Source of the DNA: Rhodoferax sp. AJA081-3
GTDB lineage: Bacteria > Pseudomonadota > Gammaproteobacteria > Burkholderiales > Burkholderiaceae_C
Reading direction: 5' to 3'
NCBI RefSeq assembly: GCF_017798165.1
Contig: NZ_CP059068.1
Coordinates: forward strand, 992,001-1,056,000
DNA length: 64,000 nucleotides
This document shows, piece after piece, positions 1-8,787 of this stretch. Every line of letters starts with the position of its first letter. Position 1 is the stretch's first letter. The position numbers were made by a program, and so were the translations under genes. The notes beneath the pieces were generated by a model. It saw nothing but the letters and a program-made list of their open reading frames with translations. It did not search any database and was not told the origin of the DNA.

Positions 1-536
1 AGGCGGCCACCTTTGATGGCAGAGAGGTGGCGGCGCACGCAGTTCATCTCGCTGATGGTGGCGCCTGATTTCAACAGCGCGCGATTGACGGCTTGTTTGT
101 GTTCCAGCGTCAGCCCCTCCAAGGGCAACGGTAACAAAGAAGAGCCTCCACCGGAGATGAGGCACAGAACCATATCATCCTCGGTAAGCCCCTGTACAAA
201 CTGCAACATACGCTGTGCTGCTGCAAGCCCTGCGGCGTCGGGCACCGGATGCGCGGCTTCCACGATCTCGATGCGCGCGCAGGGTACGCCATAGCCATAC
301 CGCGTGACGACCAGGCCGGACAATGGGCCAGGCCAATGGTCCTCCACCGCACGCGCCATCGCCGCCGATGCTTTGCCGGCGCCAATGACGATAAGCCGCC
401 CCTTGCCCAACGACTCAGGAGTGGGTAGATACGGCGGGACGCACAGCGCAGGTTGGGCGCTGGCGATGGCGGCGTCGAACATGCGGCGTAGCAGGTCGCG
501 CGCAGTTGGATGTGAAGGGTTGGTTGAAGTTGTCAT
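1..536 (-). CDS. ttuD: Glycerate 2-kinase / hydroxypyruvate reductase (MOFRL family), partial
   Basis: This gene runs off the left edge, and only its first 178 or so codons are present. The translation has the MOFRL-type N-terminal pattern: a glycine-rich stretch [11 protein letters not shown] near residue 50 and the signature [12 protein letters not shown] near residue 130. Family members phosphorylate glycerate to 2-phosphoglycerate, or were first described as hydroxypyruvate reductase in tartrate pathways; the sequence cannot separate these names. Its ATG overlaps the stop of hyi as ATGA, so the two are probably translationally coupled. With hyi upstream, the context is glyoxylate to glycerate metabolism. 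The rest of the pathway (gcl, glxR) is not in the window. Confidence 0.85.
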   Translation of the reverse strand, partial: MTTSTNPSHPTARDLLRRMFDAAIASAQPALCVPPYLPTPESLGKGRLIVIGAGKASAAMARAVEDHWPGPLSGLVVTRYGYGVPCARIEIVEAAHPVPDAAGLAAAQRMLQFVQGLTEDDMVLCLISGGGSSLLPLPLEGLTLEHKQAVNRALLKSGATISEMNCVRRHLSAIKGGR

Positions 537-1345
537 GGTTTGGGCAAATCTGATGCGGACGTTGTTGGCTCCAAGTACGGTTTGAGCCAGCCCAAACCCG
601 CAATTGTAGTGGTCGTGGGTTTGTATTCACAGCCGATCCATCCGCTGTAACCCAGGCGGTCCAGATGGTCGAACAGAAAGGGAAAGTTGATTTCGCCCGT
701 GCCTGGCTCGTGGCGCCCCGGGTTGTCCGCCAGCTGCATATGGCCTATGCGGGGCAGTTGCTGGGCAATGGTGGCGGCCAATTCACCTTCCATGCGTTGG
801 GCGTGGTAGATGTCGTATTGCAGGTAGACGTTGCCAACACCGACCTCGTCGAGCAGTGACAGTGCCTGGGCCGTGCGGTTCACATAAAAGCCGGGAATGT
901 CAAAGCTGTTGATGGGCTCCACCAGCAAGCGCAGACCCGCATCCCTGAACGCCCCTGCGGCAAAGCGCAGATTGGTCACCAGTGTGCGCCGCAGCACATC
1001 GTCCGCAATGCCCGCCGGTGCCCTACCGGCAAGGCAGTTGAGCTGGCCCACACCCAAGACTTTTGCATAGGCAATGCTGTGGGCAACACCGGTGCGGAAT
1101 TCATCCACCCGATCGGGGTGGCAGGCAATGCCACGCTCACCCGCGTCCCAGTCACCCGGGGGCAAGTTGTGCAACACCAGGCGCAGGCCGTGGGCATCCA
1201 GGCGTTGGCGAATGTCCTCTGCCGCGTAGGCATAGGGGAACAAAAATTCCACTGCGTCAAAGCCTGCCTGCGCGGCCAACGCAAAGCGGTCCAAAAATGC
1301 AACCTCGTTGAACAGCATGGTGAGGTTGGCGGCGAAACGGGGCAT
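533..1345 (-). CDS. hyi: Hydroxypyruvate isomerase
   Basis: The 270-residue product has the length and pattern of the Hyi/OtnI TIM-barrel family, which interconverts hydroxypyruvate and tartronate semialdehyde in the cytoplasm. Visible landmarks are the N-terminal [12 protein letters not shown], the strand [12 protein letters not shown] carrying the expected metal-ligand glutamate, the [12 protein letters not shown] segment and the C-terminal GCEYKP. It is the first gene of a leftward operon and overlaps ttuD by four bases. The 144-bp gap to the divergent thiolase gene must hold both promoters. Function is assigned by family pattern and by the ttuD neighbour. Confidence 0.88.
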   Translation of the reverse strand: MPRFAANLTMLFNEVAFLDRFALAAQAGFDAVEFLFPYAYAAEDIRQRLDAHGLRLVLHNLPPGDWDAGERGIACHPDRVDEFRTGVAHSIAYAKVLGVGQLNCLAGRAPAGIADDVLRRTLVTNLRFAAGAFRDAGLRLLVEPINSFDIPGFYVNRTAQALSLLDEVGVGNVYLQYDIYHAQRMEGELAATIAQQLPRIGHMQLADNPGRHEPGTGEINFPFLFDHLDRLGYSGWIGCEYKPTTTTIAGLGWLKPYLEPTTSASDLPKP

Positions 1346-1489
1346 GGTTTACTCCAATGGCGGGCGCGCACGCGGGCGACCACCGCCATGTTAGCGGTCC
1401 TGCGCAACGCTTCGCTGAGTCAAATGGGCGACGCATGGCTGGAATGCCAGTGTTAGCATTTCAAGGCACCACTCCACGAGACACCCCGA

Positions 1490-2692
1490 ATGAACCAAGC
1501 CTTTATCTGTGACGCCATCCGCACACCCTTTGGCCGCTACGGTGGCGCATTGAGCAGCGTGCGCACTGACGACCTGGCGGCCGTGCCGCTGGAGGCGCTG
1601 ATGGCGCGCAACCCTAATGTGGACTGGCAGGCGGTAACGGACGTCATCTACGGTTGTGTCAACCAGGCGGGTGAAGACAACCGCAATGTGGCCCACATGG
1701 CCAGTCTGCTGGCGGGCCTGCCGCTGGAGTTACCCGGCACCACCATTAACCGCCTGTGCGGCTCGGGCATGGACGCTATTGGCACTGCAGCCCGCGCCAT
1801 CAAAGCCGGAGAAGCTACATTTATGATAGCAGGCGGTGTGGAGAGCATGAGCCGCGCGCCCTTTGTGATGGGCAAGGCCGAGAGCGCCTTCAGCCGCGCG
1901 GCGCAGATGTACGACACCACCATTGGCTGGCGCTTTGTCAACCCGCGCATGAAGGAACGTTACGGCATAGACGCCATGCCCGAGACCGCCGAGAACGTGG
2001 CGGCCGACTACAAGATCAGCCGCGAAGACCAGGACAAGATGGCACTGGCCAGCCAGCTCAAGGCCGTAGCGGCGCAGAAGTCCGGCTTCTTTGATGCGGA
2101 GTTGACGCCGGTGAACATACCGCAAAAAAAGGGCGATGCCATTGTGGTCACCAAGGACGAACATCCGCGAGAGACTTCACTGGAAGCACTGGCCAAACTC
2201 AAGGGCGCCGTGCGTGCGGATGGCACTGTGACAGCCGGCAATGCCAGTGGTGTCAACGACGGCGCCTGCGCCCTGCTGCTGGCCAACGAAGCGGCCACCA
2301 AGCAGAACGGTCTGACGCCACGCGCCCGCGTGGTGGGCATGGCCACCGCCGGTGTGCCACCACGCATCATGGGTATTGGTCCGGCCCCGGCCACGCAAAA
2401 GGTACTGGCGCTCACAGGCTTGAGCCTTGCACAAATGGACGTGATTGAACTCAACGAAGCCTTTGCCGCGCAAGGCCTGGCCGTGCTGCGCCTGCTGGGC
2501 CTGCAGGACGACGACCCGCGCGTCAACCCCAACGGCGGTGCCATTGCCCTGGGCCACCCCTTGGGCGCATCGGGTGCCCGCCTGGTCACCACGGCAATCA
2601 ACCAGTTGCACAAAACAGGCGGTCGTTACGCCTTGTGCACCATGTGTATTGGTGTGGGCCAGGGCATTGCGGTGGTGATTGAGCGGGTCTGA
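1490..2692 (+). CDS. pcaF: 3-oxoadipyl-CoA thiolase (thiolase family)
   Basis: This is a 400-residue thiolase. The nucleophile is Cys90 in NRLCGSG, and the other catalytic residues are His356 in GGAIALGHPLG and Cys386 in CTMCIGVGQG. The N-terminus DAIRTPFGRYGGALSSVR and the length are typical of the PcaF/PaaJ group, which cleaves 3-oxoadipyl-CoA to succinyl-CoA and acetyl-CoA at the end of aromatic degradation. No other aromatic pathway gene is nearby, so a broader acetyl-CoA acyltransferase role cannot be excluded. Codons 109-114 read GCTACATTTATGATAGC, unusually AT-rich and similar to the hairpin of the dispersed repeat described elsewhere. The gene is monocistronic as far as can be seen. 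Confidence 0.87.
   Translation: MNQAFICDAIRTPFGRYGGALSSVRTDDLAAVPLEALMARNPNVDWQAVTDVIYGCVNQAGEDNRNVAHMASLLAGLPLELPGTTINRLCGSGMDAIGTAARAIKAGEATFMIAGGVESMSRAPFVMGKAESAFSRAAQMYDTTIGWRFVNPRMKERYGIDAMPETAENVAADYKISREDQDKMALASQLKAVAAQKSGFFDAELTPVNIPQKKGDAIVVTKDEHPRETSLEALAKLKGAVRADGTVTAGNASGVNDGACALLLANEAATKQNGLTPRARVVGMATAGVPPRIMGIGPAPATQKVLALTGLSLAQMDVIELNEAFAAQGLAVLRLLGLQDDDPRVNPNGGAIALGHPLGASGARLVTTAINQLHKTGGRYALCTMCIGVGQGIAVVIERV
1814..1830 (+). repeat. Possible half copy of the dispersed GCTAy/rTAGC repeat inside pcaF
   Basis: The sequence GCTACATTTATGATAGC inside the thiolase gene matches the hairpin half of the dispersed repeat, for example TGCTATTAATATGATAGC on the minus strand near 60560. 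The CGGGGGCT end is absent. It may be a remnant or a coincidence. Confidence 0.3.
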
Positions 2693-2716
2693 GGCTACTG
2701 ATTCCGCCTATCCATC

Positions 2717-2738
2717 GGGCGTTCCACCCATAACGCCC
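2717..2738 (+). terminator. Hairpin after pcaF, possible terminator
   Basis: A perfect 7-bp stem (GGGCGTT/AACGCCC) with an 8-nt loop lies 25 bp past the thiolase stop codon. No U-run follows, so intrinsic termination is uncertain. The rest of the 150-bp gap to the next gene shows nothing recognisable. Confidence 0.35.
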
Positions 2739-2845
2739 TGCGGGCAGTTCGTCGCATCGGGGGTGCGTGCAGCGCCTGGGCGTCCTACAGTGCGCCCTTC
2801 CCTGCACCAGGGGTCTTTCCATACCTACCCGGAGCCCATGCATCC

Positions 2846-4366
2846 ATGCAACTCAATCCAAAAACCAACCAATGGCTATGCCATGCCCTTTGCGTAGTGG
2901 CCGCATTGACCATCACCAGTACCACGGTCCACGCGCAAACGCCCAAAACCACAGCACCCACAGCTACCAATAAATCCCACCAACTTCAAACACTGCTGCG
3001 GCAATACCACGCCATCGGCCAACTGGACGGCGTGGTATTGGTCGCCGACCACGGCAAGGTGCTCTACCAGGGCGCCTTCGGTTTGGCCAGCCGCGAGTGG
3101 AAAATCCCCAACACGCCGGACACCGCCTTTCGCATCGCCTCGTTGACTAAACAATTCACCGCCACATTGGTGATGCAACTGGTGGAACAAGGTAAACTCA
3201 AGCTGGACGACACCATAGACATGTATGTGCCAGACCTGCGCCCAGGCATAGGCAACACGGTAACAATCCACCAGTTGCTCAACCACACGTCGGGCATCGT
3301 TGATTACGCCAACTTTCCCGGATTCTGGGAAAGCCGCTTGGGTGCCAAAGTCTCCCGCGCGGAGTTAATGGAGATCATGAACCGCGATCTGGAGTTTGCG
3401 CCGGGCTCTGCTGGCAAATACAACAGCTCCGGTTATTACTTGCTGGGCTACGTGATCGAGAAAGTGACGGGCAAGCCCTACCAGCAGGCGCTAGACGACA
3501 TGATTCTGCAACCGCTGCGCATGGCACGTTCCGGCTACGAAGCGCCTGAGCGCGTGGTAGAGCGCAAGGCCACCGGCTACCTCAAAAGCCCTGGTGGTGA
3601 ATACGAGAGCGCGGCGCCCATGCACATGGCCAATGGTTACTCCGCGGGCGGCATGTACAGCACAGTTGGAGACATGTTGCGCTGGGACCGTGCGCTCTAC
3701 GGCACCACGCTGCTATCCGAATCCGCCAAACAGCGCATGTTCACCCCCTACGCCAAGGACGACGTGCGCCGCGATCTGGGTTTTGGCTACGGCTGGCTGG
3801 TGGGCACCCGCAAGATTGGCACACGTGACGTCGCCGTGCACGAACACGGTGGCAACACCAACGGCTTTCGCAGCCTGATCACCCGTTTTCCCGATGACCA
3901 GCGGCTTGTCGTTATCCTGCTAAATGATGGTGGTGGCACGATCACGCCGGCCATCTACCAAATGGCGGAGTCTGTCACCCGTGTGTTGTACAACCTGCCA
4001 ACGCCCGCGCCGAAACGTAGCCTGGCGGACATCCTGGCCCAAACCATTGCCAAACAAGGCGTTGGCGCAGCGGTCGGACAGTTTCAACAGCAGCGCAAGA
4101 CATTCCCCCCAGCCAAAAGCCCCAATGAACTGAACCTGCTGGGCTACCACTACCTGTTGAAAAACCGTCTGCCAGAAGCCGTGGAGGTTTTCAAACTCAA
4201 CGTTGCGCTGTTTCCTGAAGATGGCAACAGCTACGACAGCCTGGGTGAGGCTTACGTGGTGCAAGGCGACACGCCCCGCGCCATACTGAACTACCGTCGG
4301 GCCGTGGAACTGGACAGCACCAATACAAACGCGGTGGAGGTGCTGCGCAAGCTGGAGCAAAAGTAG
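2846..4366 (+). CDS. Secreted serine hydrolase (beta-lactamase/S12 family) with C-terminal TPR-like region
   Basis: The 506-residue product begins with a signal peptide ending near VHA30-QT. A class C beta-lactamase-like domain follows. The SxxK nucleophile motif is Ser99-Leu-Thr-Lys102, the second motif is Tyr192-Asn-Ser, and the third is HGG in HEHGGNTNG. The second motif is Y-x-S rather than the usual Y-x-N, as in some esterase-like members. Residues about 430-500 form helical repeats of TPR type (LGYHYLLKNRLPEAVEVF and YDSLGEAYVVQGDTPRA). Likely a periplasmic esterase or peptidase of unknown substrate rather than a resistance beta-lactamase. It is a single gene, converging on the tRNA-Val/dnaQ unit. 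Confidence 0.8.
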   Translation: MQLNPKTNQWLCHALCVVAALTITSTTVHAQTPKTTAPTATNKSHQLQTLLRQYHAIGQLDGVVLVADHGKVLYQGAFGLASREWKIPNTPDTAFRIASLTKQFTATLVMQLVEQGKLKLDDTIDMYVPDLRPGIGNTVTIHQLLNHTSGIVDYANFPGFWESRLGAKVSRAELMEIMNRDLEFAPGSAGKYNSSGYYLLGYVIEKVTGKPYQQALDDMILQPLRMARSGYEAPERVVERKATGYLKSPGGEYESAAPMHMANGYSAGGMYSTVGDMLRWDRALYGTTLLSESAKQRMFTPYAKDDVRRDLGFGYGWLVGTRKIGTRDVAVHEHGGNTNGFRSLITRFPDDQRLVVILLNDGGGTITPAIYQMAESVTRVLYNLPTPAPKRSLADILAQTIAKQGVGAAVGQFQQQRKTFPPAKSPNELNLLGYHYLLKNRLPEAVEVFKLNVALFPEDGNSYDSLGEAYVVQGDTPRAILNYRRAVELDSTNTNAVEVLRKLEQK

Positions 4367-4397
4367 GCATTGCTGCCATATCCTAAAGCCCAAGAAA

Positions 4398-4427
4398 AAA
4401 GCACCTGGCGTTTCCGCAAGGTGCTTT
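4398..4427 (-). terminator. Rho-independent terminator after tRNA-Val
   Basis: The arms AAAGCACCT and AGGTGCTTT form a 9-bp stem around a 12-nt loop. Read on the minus strand the stem is followed by a run of T (4395-4400). It lies 14 bp beyond the tRNA-Val 3' end and should terminate the dnaQ/tRNA transcript. It may also serve the convergent hydrolase gene. Confidence 0.8.
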
Positions 4428-4441
4428 ATCTTTACCGTATT

Positions 4442-4516
4442 TGGTGGGCAGTACAAGTTTCGAACTTGTGACCCCTGCAGTGTGAATGCAGTGCTCTACC
4501 CCTGAGCTAACCGCCC
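4442..4516 (-). tRNA. tRNA-Val (CAC anticodon)
   Basis: The minus strand folds into a 75-nt tRNA with encoded CCA. The acceptor stem is GGGCGGT/ACTGCCC, the D-arm is TAGCTCAGGGGTAGAGCA, the anticodon stem CTGCA/TGCAG encloses the loop TTCACAC, and the T-arm carries GTTCGAA. The anticodon CAC reads the valine codon GUG. It lies 40 bp downstream of dnaQ on the same strand and is followed by a strong terminator. Confidence 0.95.
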
Positions 4517-4556
4517 TGATTATTCATCAGAATAGCCTCAAATTATACAACAATCT

Positions 4557-5267
4557 TCAGGCCAGCTTTCGCCACAGTGTTTTGCCACCGCTGGATTTGT
4601 CCATTTGGACCAGCACCTCGTCGTGTGCCGCCAGCTCCTGGGCATTGGCGGCTACCACCGGCAGCTCAAAACCACGCAGATCAACCTGCACCACCTTGAT
4701 CCCGCTCTCGTTCGATGAACCTACTTCCATCAGGAGCGCATCCTGGCCGCGCGTCATGTTGATGTATACGTCAGCCAGCAGCTCGGCATCCAGTAAGGCG
4801 CCGTGCAAGGTGCGGCCGGAGTTGTCCACTTCCAGGCGGTCGCACAAGGCATCCAGGCTGTTGCGTTTGCCGGGGAACATCTCCTTGGCCATGACCAGGG
4901 TATCGGTCACCGAGCCAATGTATTTTTTGAACGGCTGGTGGCCGGCACGCACCAGCTCTGCATCCAAAAAGGAGAGGTCAAACGGTGCGTTGTGGATGAT
5001 GATTTCGGCACCGGCCACGTAGTCCAGCAAGTCTTTGGCAATGGCCGCAAACTTGGGCTTGTCGCTCAAGAACTCGGTGGTCAAGCCGTGGACACGCAAG
5101 GCGCCCTCGTCGCTGTCCCGCTCGGGGTTCAGGTAGAAATGCAGGTTGTTGCCGGTGAGCTTGCGGTTGACCAGCTCCACACAGCCGATTTCGACCATGC
5201 GGTCCGGGTTTTGGGCCAGGTTGGCGTTGAAGCCGGTCGTTTCGGTATCCAGAAAGATTTGACGCAT
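4557..5267 (-). CDS. dnaQ: DNA polymerase III epsilon subunit (3'-5' proofreading exonuclease)
   Basis: The 236-residue protein has the full DEDDh exonuclease set. Exo I is Asp7-Thr-Glu9-Thr, Exo II is IIHNAPFDLSFLD with the metal-binding Asp, and Exo IIIe is LHGALLDAELLADVY with the catalytic His and Asp. The C-terminal tail, which normally binds the alpha subunit, is present, and the length is usual for the family. It removes mismatched nucleotides during replication as part of the Pol III core. It lies 18 bp after fdx and before tRNA-Val, so it may be read through from the isc operon as well as from its own promoter. Confidence 0.95.
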   Translation of the reverse strand: MRQIFLDTETTGFNANLAQNPDRMVEIGCVELVNRKLTGNNLHFYLNPERDSDEGALRVHGLTTEFLSDKPKFAAIAKDLLDYVAGAEIIIHNAPFDLSFLDAELVRAGHQPFKKYIGSVTDTLVMAKEMFPGKRNSLDALCDRLEVDNSGRTLHGALLDAELLADVYINMTRGQDALLMEVGSSNESGIKVVQVDLRGFELPVVAANAQELAAHDEVLVQMDKSSGGKTLWRKLA

Positions 5268-5285
5268 GCGACGCTCCCCACTCTT

Positions 5286-5624
5286 TCAGTGATTCTCTTT
5301 GGCGTGGTTGAGGGAGTACTTGGGGATCTCCACTACCACATCCTTCTGGGCCAGAAAGGCCTGGCAGCTCAGCCGGGAATTGGGCTCCAAGCCCCAGGCG
5401 CGGTCCAACAGGTCTTCTTCCGTTTCGTCCAATTCATTGAGCGATGCAAATCCCTCGCGCACGATGACGTGGCATGTCGTGCAGGCGCAGCTCATATCGC
5501 AGGCATGCTCGATGTTGATGTGGTTGTCCAGCAGGGCTTCGCAGATGGAGGTGCCAGCCGGTGCGCTGACCTCAGCGCCTTGGGGGCAGTACTCGGGGTG
5601 CGGCAGGATTTTGATGATGGGCAT
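5286..5624 (-). CDS. fdx: ISC-type [2Fe-2S] ferredoxin
   Basis: A 112-residue adrenodoxin-type ferredoxin. The cluster ligands are visible as Cys42, Cys48 and Cys51 in the segment ACDMSCACTTC and Cys87 in RLSCQAF. It donates electrons to iron-sulfur cluster assembly on IscU. Its ATG shares one base with the hscA stop codon (TAATG), so it is the last isc gene of a tightly coupled operon. No iscX follows; dnaQ comes next. The acidic stretch NELDETEEDLL between the ligands is typical of the family. Confidence 0.94.
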   Translation of the reverse strand: MPIIKILPHPEYCPQGAEVSAPAGTSICEALLDNHINIEHACDMSCACTTCHVIVREGFASLNELDETEEDLLDRAWGLEPNSRLSCQAFLAQKDVVVEIPKYSLNHAKENH

Positions 5625-7480
5625 TAGAGTGTCTCAATGTTTTTGCCTTCGAGCGCCTGGGCAATGCCTTTGTTCATGCGCATGGCGGCGAAGGATTCGG
5701 TGGCCTGGGCCAGGGCTTTGCTCAGGGCTTCAATCTGGGCGGCATCGGTGCCAGAGCGGCCGTTGGCCAAGGCCAGCATGGCGGCATCGATCTCGGCACG
5801 CTCCAGTTGGCTCAGCAAATCGGCATCGGCATCCAGCGCACTCTGGATAGCCAGCAACAAGCGGTCGGCATCCACCTGGGCCTCGACCACGGCGCGGGTG
5901 CGGATGTCTTGTTCGGCGGTGGAGAAGCTGTCTTGCAGCATCTGCGCGATCTGCGAGTCACTAAGTCCGTAAGAGGGTTTGACGTTGATGTCGGCCTGCA
6001 CACCGCTGACCTGCTCGTGGGCGGACACATTCAACAAGCCATCAGCATCAACGGTAAAGGTCACGCGGATACGCGCCGCGCCCGCTGCCATGGGTGGAAT
6101 GCCGCGCAGCTCAAAACGCGCAAGGCTGCGGCAGTCGCTCACCAGGTCACGCTCGCCCTGCACCACGTGTAAGGCCAGGGCGGTCTGGCCGTCCTTGTAG
6201 GTGGTGAAATCCTGCGCCATGGCGGTGGGAATGGTCTGGTTGCGCGGAACGATGCGCTCCACCAAGCCGCCCATGGTCTCCACCCCCAGCGACAGCGGAA
6301 TCACGTCCAGCAACAGCAAATCACCGGCCGTGTTGTTGCCCGCCAACTGGTTGGCCTGGATGGAGGCGCCCAGCGCCACCACTTCGTCGGGGTTCAGGTT
6401 GTTCAGCGGTGCACGCTCAAAAAACTTTGCCACGGCCGCCTGCACCTGGGGCATGCGGGTAGAACCACCTACCATGACAACACCCTGCACATCCTGCACG
6501 GCCAGGCGCGCATCACGCAGGGCCTTGCGGGCGGCTGCCAGGGTGCGGGCTGTCAAATGCGCGGTAGCGGCCTCGAACTGGGACTGGCTTACATCAAAAT
6601 GGGCTGTAGCCCCCGTCAAATCTGCATGGAACGCTACACTATTTGCAGTAGACAGGGCCTCTTTGCAAGCACGGGCCGCCACCTTCAACGCAGCCTTGTC
6701 CGATGCATTGGCTGCCTTCACACCGGTCTGGCCCAGCACCCAGTCAGCCAGCGCATGGTCGTAATCATCCCCACCCAGCGCAGAGTCGCCGCCCGTGGCG
6801 ACCACTTCAAACACGCCCTGCGTCAGCCGCAATATGGAAATGTCAAATGTACCGCCGCCCAGGTCGTAAATGGCGTAGACACCTTCGCTGGCATTGTCCA
6901 GGCCATACGCAATGGCCGCCGCAGTGGGCTCGTTGATGAGGCGCAGCACTTTGATGCCGGCCAGTTGCGCAGCGTCCTTGGTGGCTTGGCGCTGGGCTTC
7001 GTCAAAGTAAGCCGGCACGGTGATGACTGCGCCATACAGGTCGTCGTTAAACGTGTCTTCGGCCCGGTAGCGCAGCGTGGCCAGAATGTCCGCGCTGACC
7101 TCAACCGGGGATTTTTCTCCGGCAACGGTCAGCACACCCAACATGCCGGCGTGGTCAGCAAAGCGGTAGGGCAGTTTCTCGGCACCTGCTACGTCGGCCA
7201 GGCTGCGGCCCATGAAGCGCTTGGCCGAAGCAATCGTGTTCTCCGGGTCACTGGCCAGGGCGGCTTGGGCTGCGTAACCAATCTCGCGCTTGCCCCCCTC
7301 CAGATAACGCACCACTGACGGCAGGATCACCCGCCCGGCGTCGTCCGGCAGGCATTCCGCCACGCCATTGCGCACCGCGGCCACCAGGGAATGGGTCGTG
7401 CCCAGGTCTATGCCGACCGCAATACGGCGCTCGTGTGGATTGGGCGCTTGGCCAGGCTCGGAAATTTGTAGAAGCGCCAT
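5624..7480 (-). CDS. hscA: Fe-S assembly Hsp70 chaperone HscA
   Basis: The 618-residue product is an Hsp70 of the HscA subfamily. Its ATPase domain carries GIDLGTT (23-29), [13 protein letters not shown] and [12 protein letters not shown] substrate-binding domain with [14 protein letters not shown] and a helical lid follow. It works with the J-protein HscB to release clusters from IscU. The gene lies between hscB (68 bp upstream) and fdx (TAATG overlap). Residues about 277-293, in a variable loop of nucleotide-binding subdomain II, are encoded by a recognisable copy of the dispersed repeat (6602-6651, reverse orientation). The reading frame stays open through it. Whether this altered the protein cannot be judged without an alignment. 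Confidence 0.95.
   Translation of the reverse strand: MALLQISEPGQAPNPHERRIAVGIDLGTTHSLVAAVRNGVAECLPDDAGRVILPSVVRYLEGGKREIGYAAQAALASDPENTIASAKRFMGRSLADVAGAEKLPYRFADHAGMLGVLTVAGEKSPVEVSADILATLRYRAEDTFNDDLYGAVITVPAYFDEAQRQATKDAAQLAGIKVLRLINEPTAAAIAYGLDNASEGVYAIYDLGGGTFDISILRLTQGVFEVVATGGDSALGGDDYDHALADWVLGQTGVKAANASDKAALKVAARACKEALSTANSVAFHADLTGATAHFDVSQSQFEAATAHLTARTLAAARKALRDARLAVQDVQGVVMVGGSTRMPQVQAAVAKFFERAPLNNLNPDEVVALGASIQANQLAGNNTAGDLLLLDVIPLSLGVETMGGLVERIVPRNQTIPTAMAQDFTTYKDGQTALALHVVQGERDLVSDCRSLARFELRGIPPMAAGAARIRVTFTVDADGLLNVSAHEQVSGVQADINVKPSYGLSDSQIAQMLQDSFSTAEQDIRTRAVVEAQVDADRLLLAIQSALDADADLLSQLERAEIDAAMLALANGRSGTDAAQIEALSKALAQATESFAAMRMNKGIAQALEGKNIETL
6602..6651 (-). repeat. In-frame copy of the dispersed repeat inside hscA
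   Basis: On the plus strand this reads GGCTGTAGCCCCCGT, then about 15 nt, then CGCTACACTATTTGCAGTAG. That is the reverse of the intergenic copies, with their CGGGGGCT end and GCTA/TAGC hairpin. It encodes HscA residues about 277-293 without a frame break. The GGCTGTAGCCCCCGT block is nearly identical to the end blocks near 15698 and 60525. Confidence 0.6.
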
Positions 7481-7548
7481 TTTTTAATCGCATGGCGGTC
7501 GCGCTACGCACCACACAGGGCCGTAACCGGTTCCGCCGGGTTTTGAAT

Positions 7549-8067
7549 TCAGGTTTCCAACTTGTCAAACGCCAGATCGAGATCGTGCGCAAACTTTTCG
7601 ATGAACATCAGCGCACGTACCGACTGCACGGCAGCTGGGTAATCGTGTTGTACGTCCAAACGCTGCGCACATTCTTGAATCAGGGCTCGCTGCGCAGCCT
7701 CTACATTTTCGCGCAAAGCATTCAGCGTATTGTCATCATGGGCTTCATCCAGCTCTTCGCGCCACTGCATCTGCTGCATCAGAAAGGCGGCCGGCATAGC
7801 CGTGTTGCTGTGGGCGTTGATGGGGGCACCGGCCAGTTCGCACAGGTAGGCGGCGCGTTTGAGCGGGTCTTTGAGGCGCTGGTAGGCCTCGTTGATGCGC
7901 ACGGACCACTGCATGGCCACACGCTGTGCGGCGTCGCCCTGGGCGGCAAACTTGTCGGGGTGGGCCTCGCGCTGCAGCTCTTTCCAGCGGGCGTCCAGCG
8001 CGGCACGGTCCTGGGCGAACTGCTGCTTTACGCCGAACAGTTCAAAATCATTCGATTGCAGGTTCAC
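7549..8067 (-). CDS. hscB: Fe-S assembly J-domain co-chaperone HscB
   Basis: A 172-residue J-protein. The N-terminal J domain has the HPDK signature within [14 protein letters not shown], and the C-terminal three-helix region (about residues 90-172) is the IscU-binding part. It stimulates the HscA ATPase and recruits IscU. The start codon is GTG, overlapping the iscA stop as GTGA; no better in-frame ATG is available, and the first residues ([11 protein letters not shown]) align with the family start. Gene order iscA-hscB-hscA is the standard one. Confidence 0.93.
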   Translation of the reverse strand: MNLQSNDFELFGVKQQFAQDRAALDARWKELQREAHPDKFAAQGDAAQRVAMQWSVRINEAYQRLKDPLKRAAYLCELAGAPINAHSNTAMPAAFLMQQMQWREELDEAHDDNTLNALRENVEAAQRALIQECAQRLDVQHDYPAAVQSVRALMFIEKFAHDLDLAFDKLET

Positions 8068-8387
8068 ACGCGGAAGGACTCACCGCAGCCGCACTTGTCG
8101 CGTTCCCGCGGGTTGTTGAAGCGAAAGCCTTCGTTCAAACCCTCACGCACAAAATCCAGCTCGGTACCGTCGAGATAGGCCAGGCTCTTCGGGTCCACCA
8201 GCACCTTGACGCCGTGGCCTTCAAACACCAGGTCCTCGGGTGCCAGTTCATCCACGTACTCCAGCTGGTAGGCCAGGCCGGAGCAGCCCGTGGTTTTGAC
8301 GCCCAGGCGCACGCCCACGCCCTTTCCGCGCTTGGTCAGGTAGCGGGTGACGTGCCGTGCAGCGGCCTCTGTCAGAGTAACTGCCAT
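8064..8387 (-). CDS. iscA: Fe-S cluster assembly A-type carrier IscA
   Basis: A 107-residue A-type carrier protein. The three conserved cysteines are visible, one in [10 protein letters not shown] and two in the C-terminal CGCGESF. The length and the motif [15 protein letters not shown] are typical. It carries or inserts iron or Fe-S clusters downstream of IscU. The iscU stop is one base upstream of its ATG, and its own stop overlaps hscB, so the operon is tightly packed. Confidence 0.94.
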   Translation of the reverse strand: MAVTLTEAAARHVTRYLTKRGKGVGVRLGVKTTGCSGLAYQLEYVDELAPEDLVFEGHGVKVLVDPKSLAYLDGTELDFVREGLNEGFRFNNPRERDKCGCGESFRV

Positions 8388-8388
8388 T

Positions 8389-8775
8389 TCAGTTCAGGTG
8401 TTTTTTCTTATAGTCATCCACGGCCGCCTTAATGGCGTCTTCGGCCAGGATGGAGCAGTGGATCTTGACTGGCGGCAGTGCCAGTTCTTCGGCGATCTGG
8501 CTGTTCTTCAGCGCAGCCGCTTCGTCCAGCGTCTTGCCCTTGACCCACTCGGTCACCAGAGAGCTGGACGCAATGGCCGAGCCGCAGCCATAGGTCTTGA
8601 AGCGTGCGTCTTCGATCACGCCGGTTTGTGGGTTGACCTTGATCTGCAGCTTCATCACGTCGCCACAGGCGGGCGCGCCCACCATACCCGTGCCTACGCT
8701 GTCGTCGCCTTTTTCAAAGCTGCCGACATTGCGGGGGTTTTCATAGTGGTCAACAACTTTTTCTGAATATGCCAT
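8389..8775 (-). CDS. iscU: Fe-S cluster scaffold protein IscU
   Basis: The 128-residue product begins [20 protein letters not shown], as IscU does. It carries the scaffold ligands Cys in GAPACGD, Cys in [11 protein letters not shown] and His-Cys in [12 protein letters not shown], plus the LPPVK motif that binds HscA. The ATG at 8775 is preferred over a TTG two codons upstream, because AAGGAG at 8784-8789 is well spaced only for the ATG. Clusters built here from IscS sulfur are passed on by HscA/HscB. Confidence 0.96.
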   Translation of the reverse strand: MAYSEKVVDHYENPRNVGSFEKGDDSVGTGMVGAPACGDVMKLQIKVNPQTGVIEDARFKTYGCGSAIASSSLVTEWVKGKTLDEAAALKNSQIAEELALPPVKIHCSILAEDAIKAAVDDYKKKHLN

Positions 8776-8787
8776 TTTCAATTCTCC

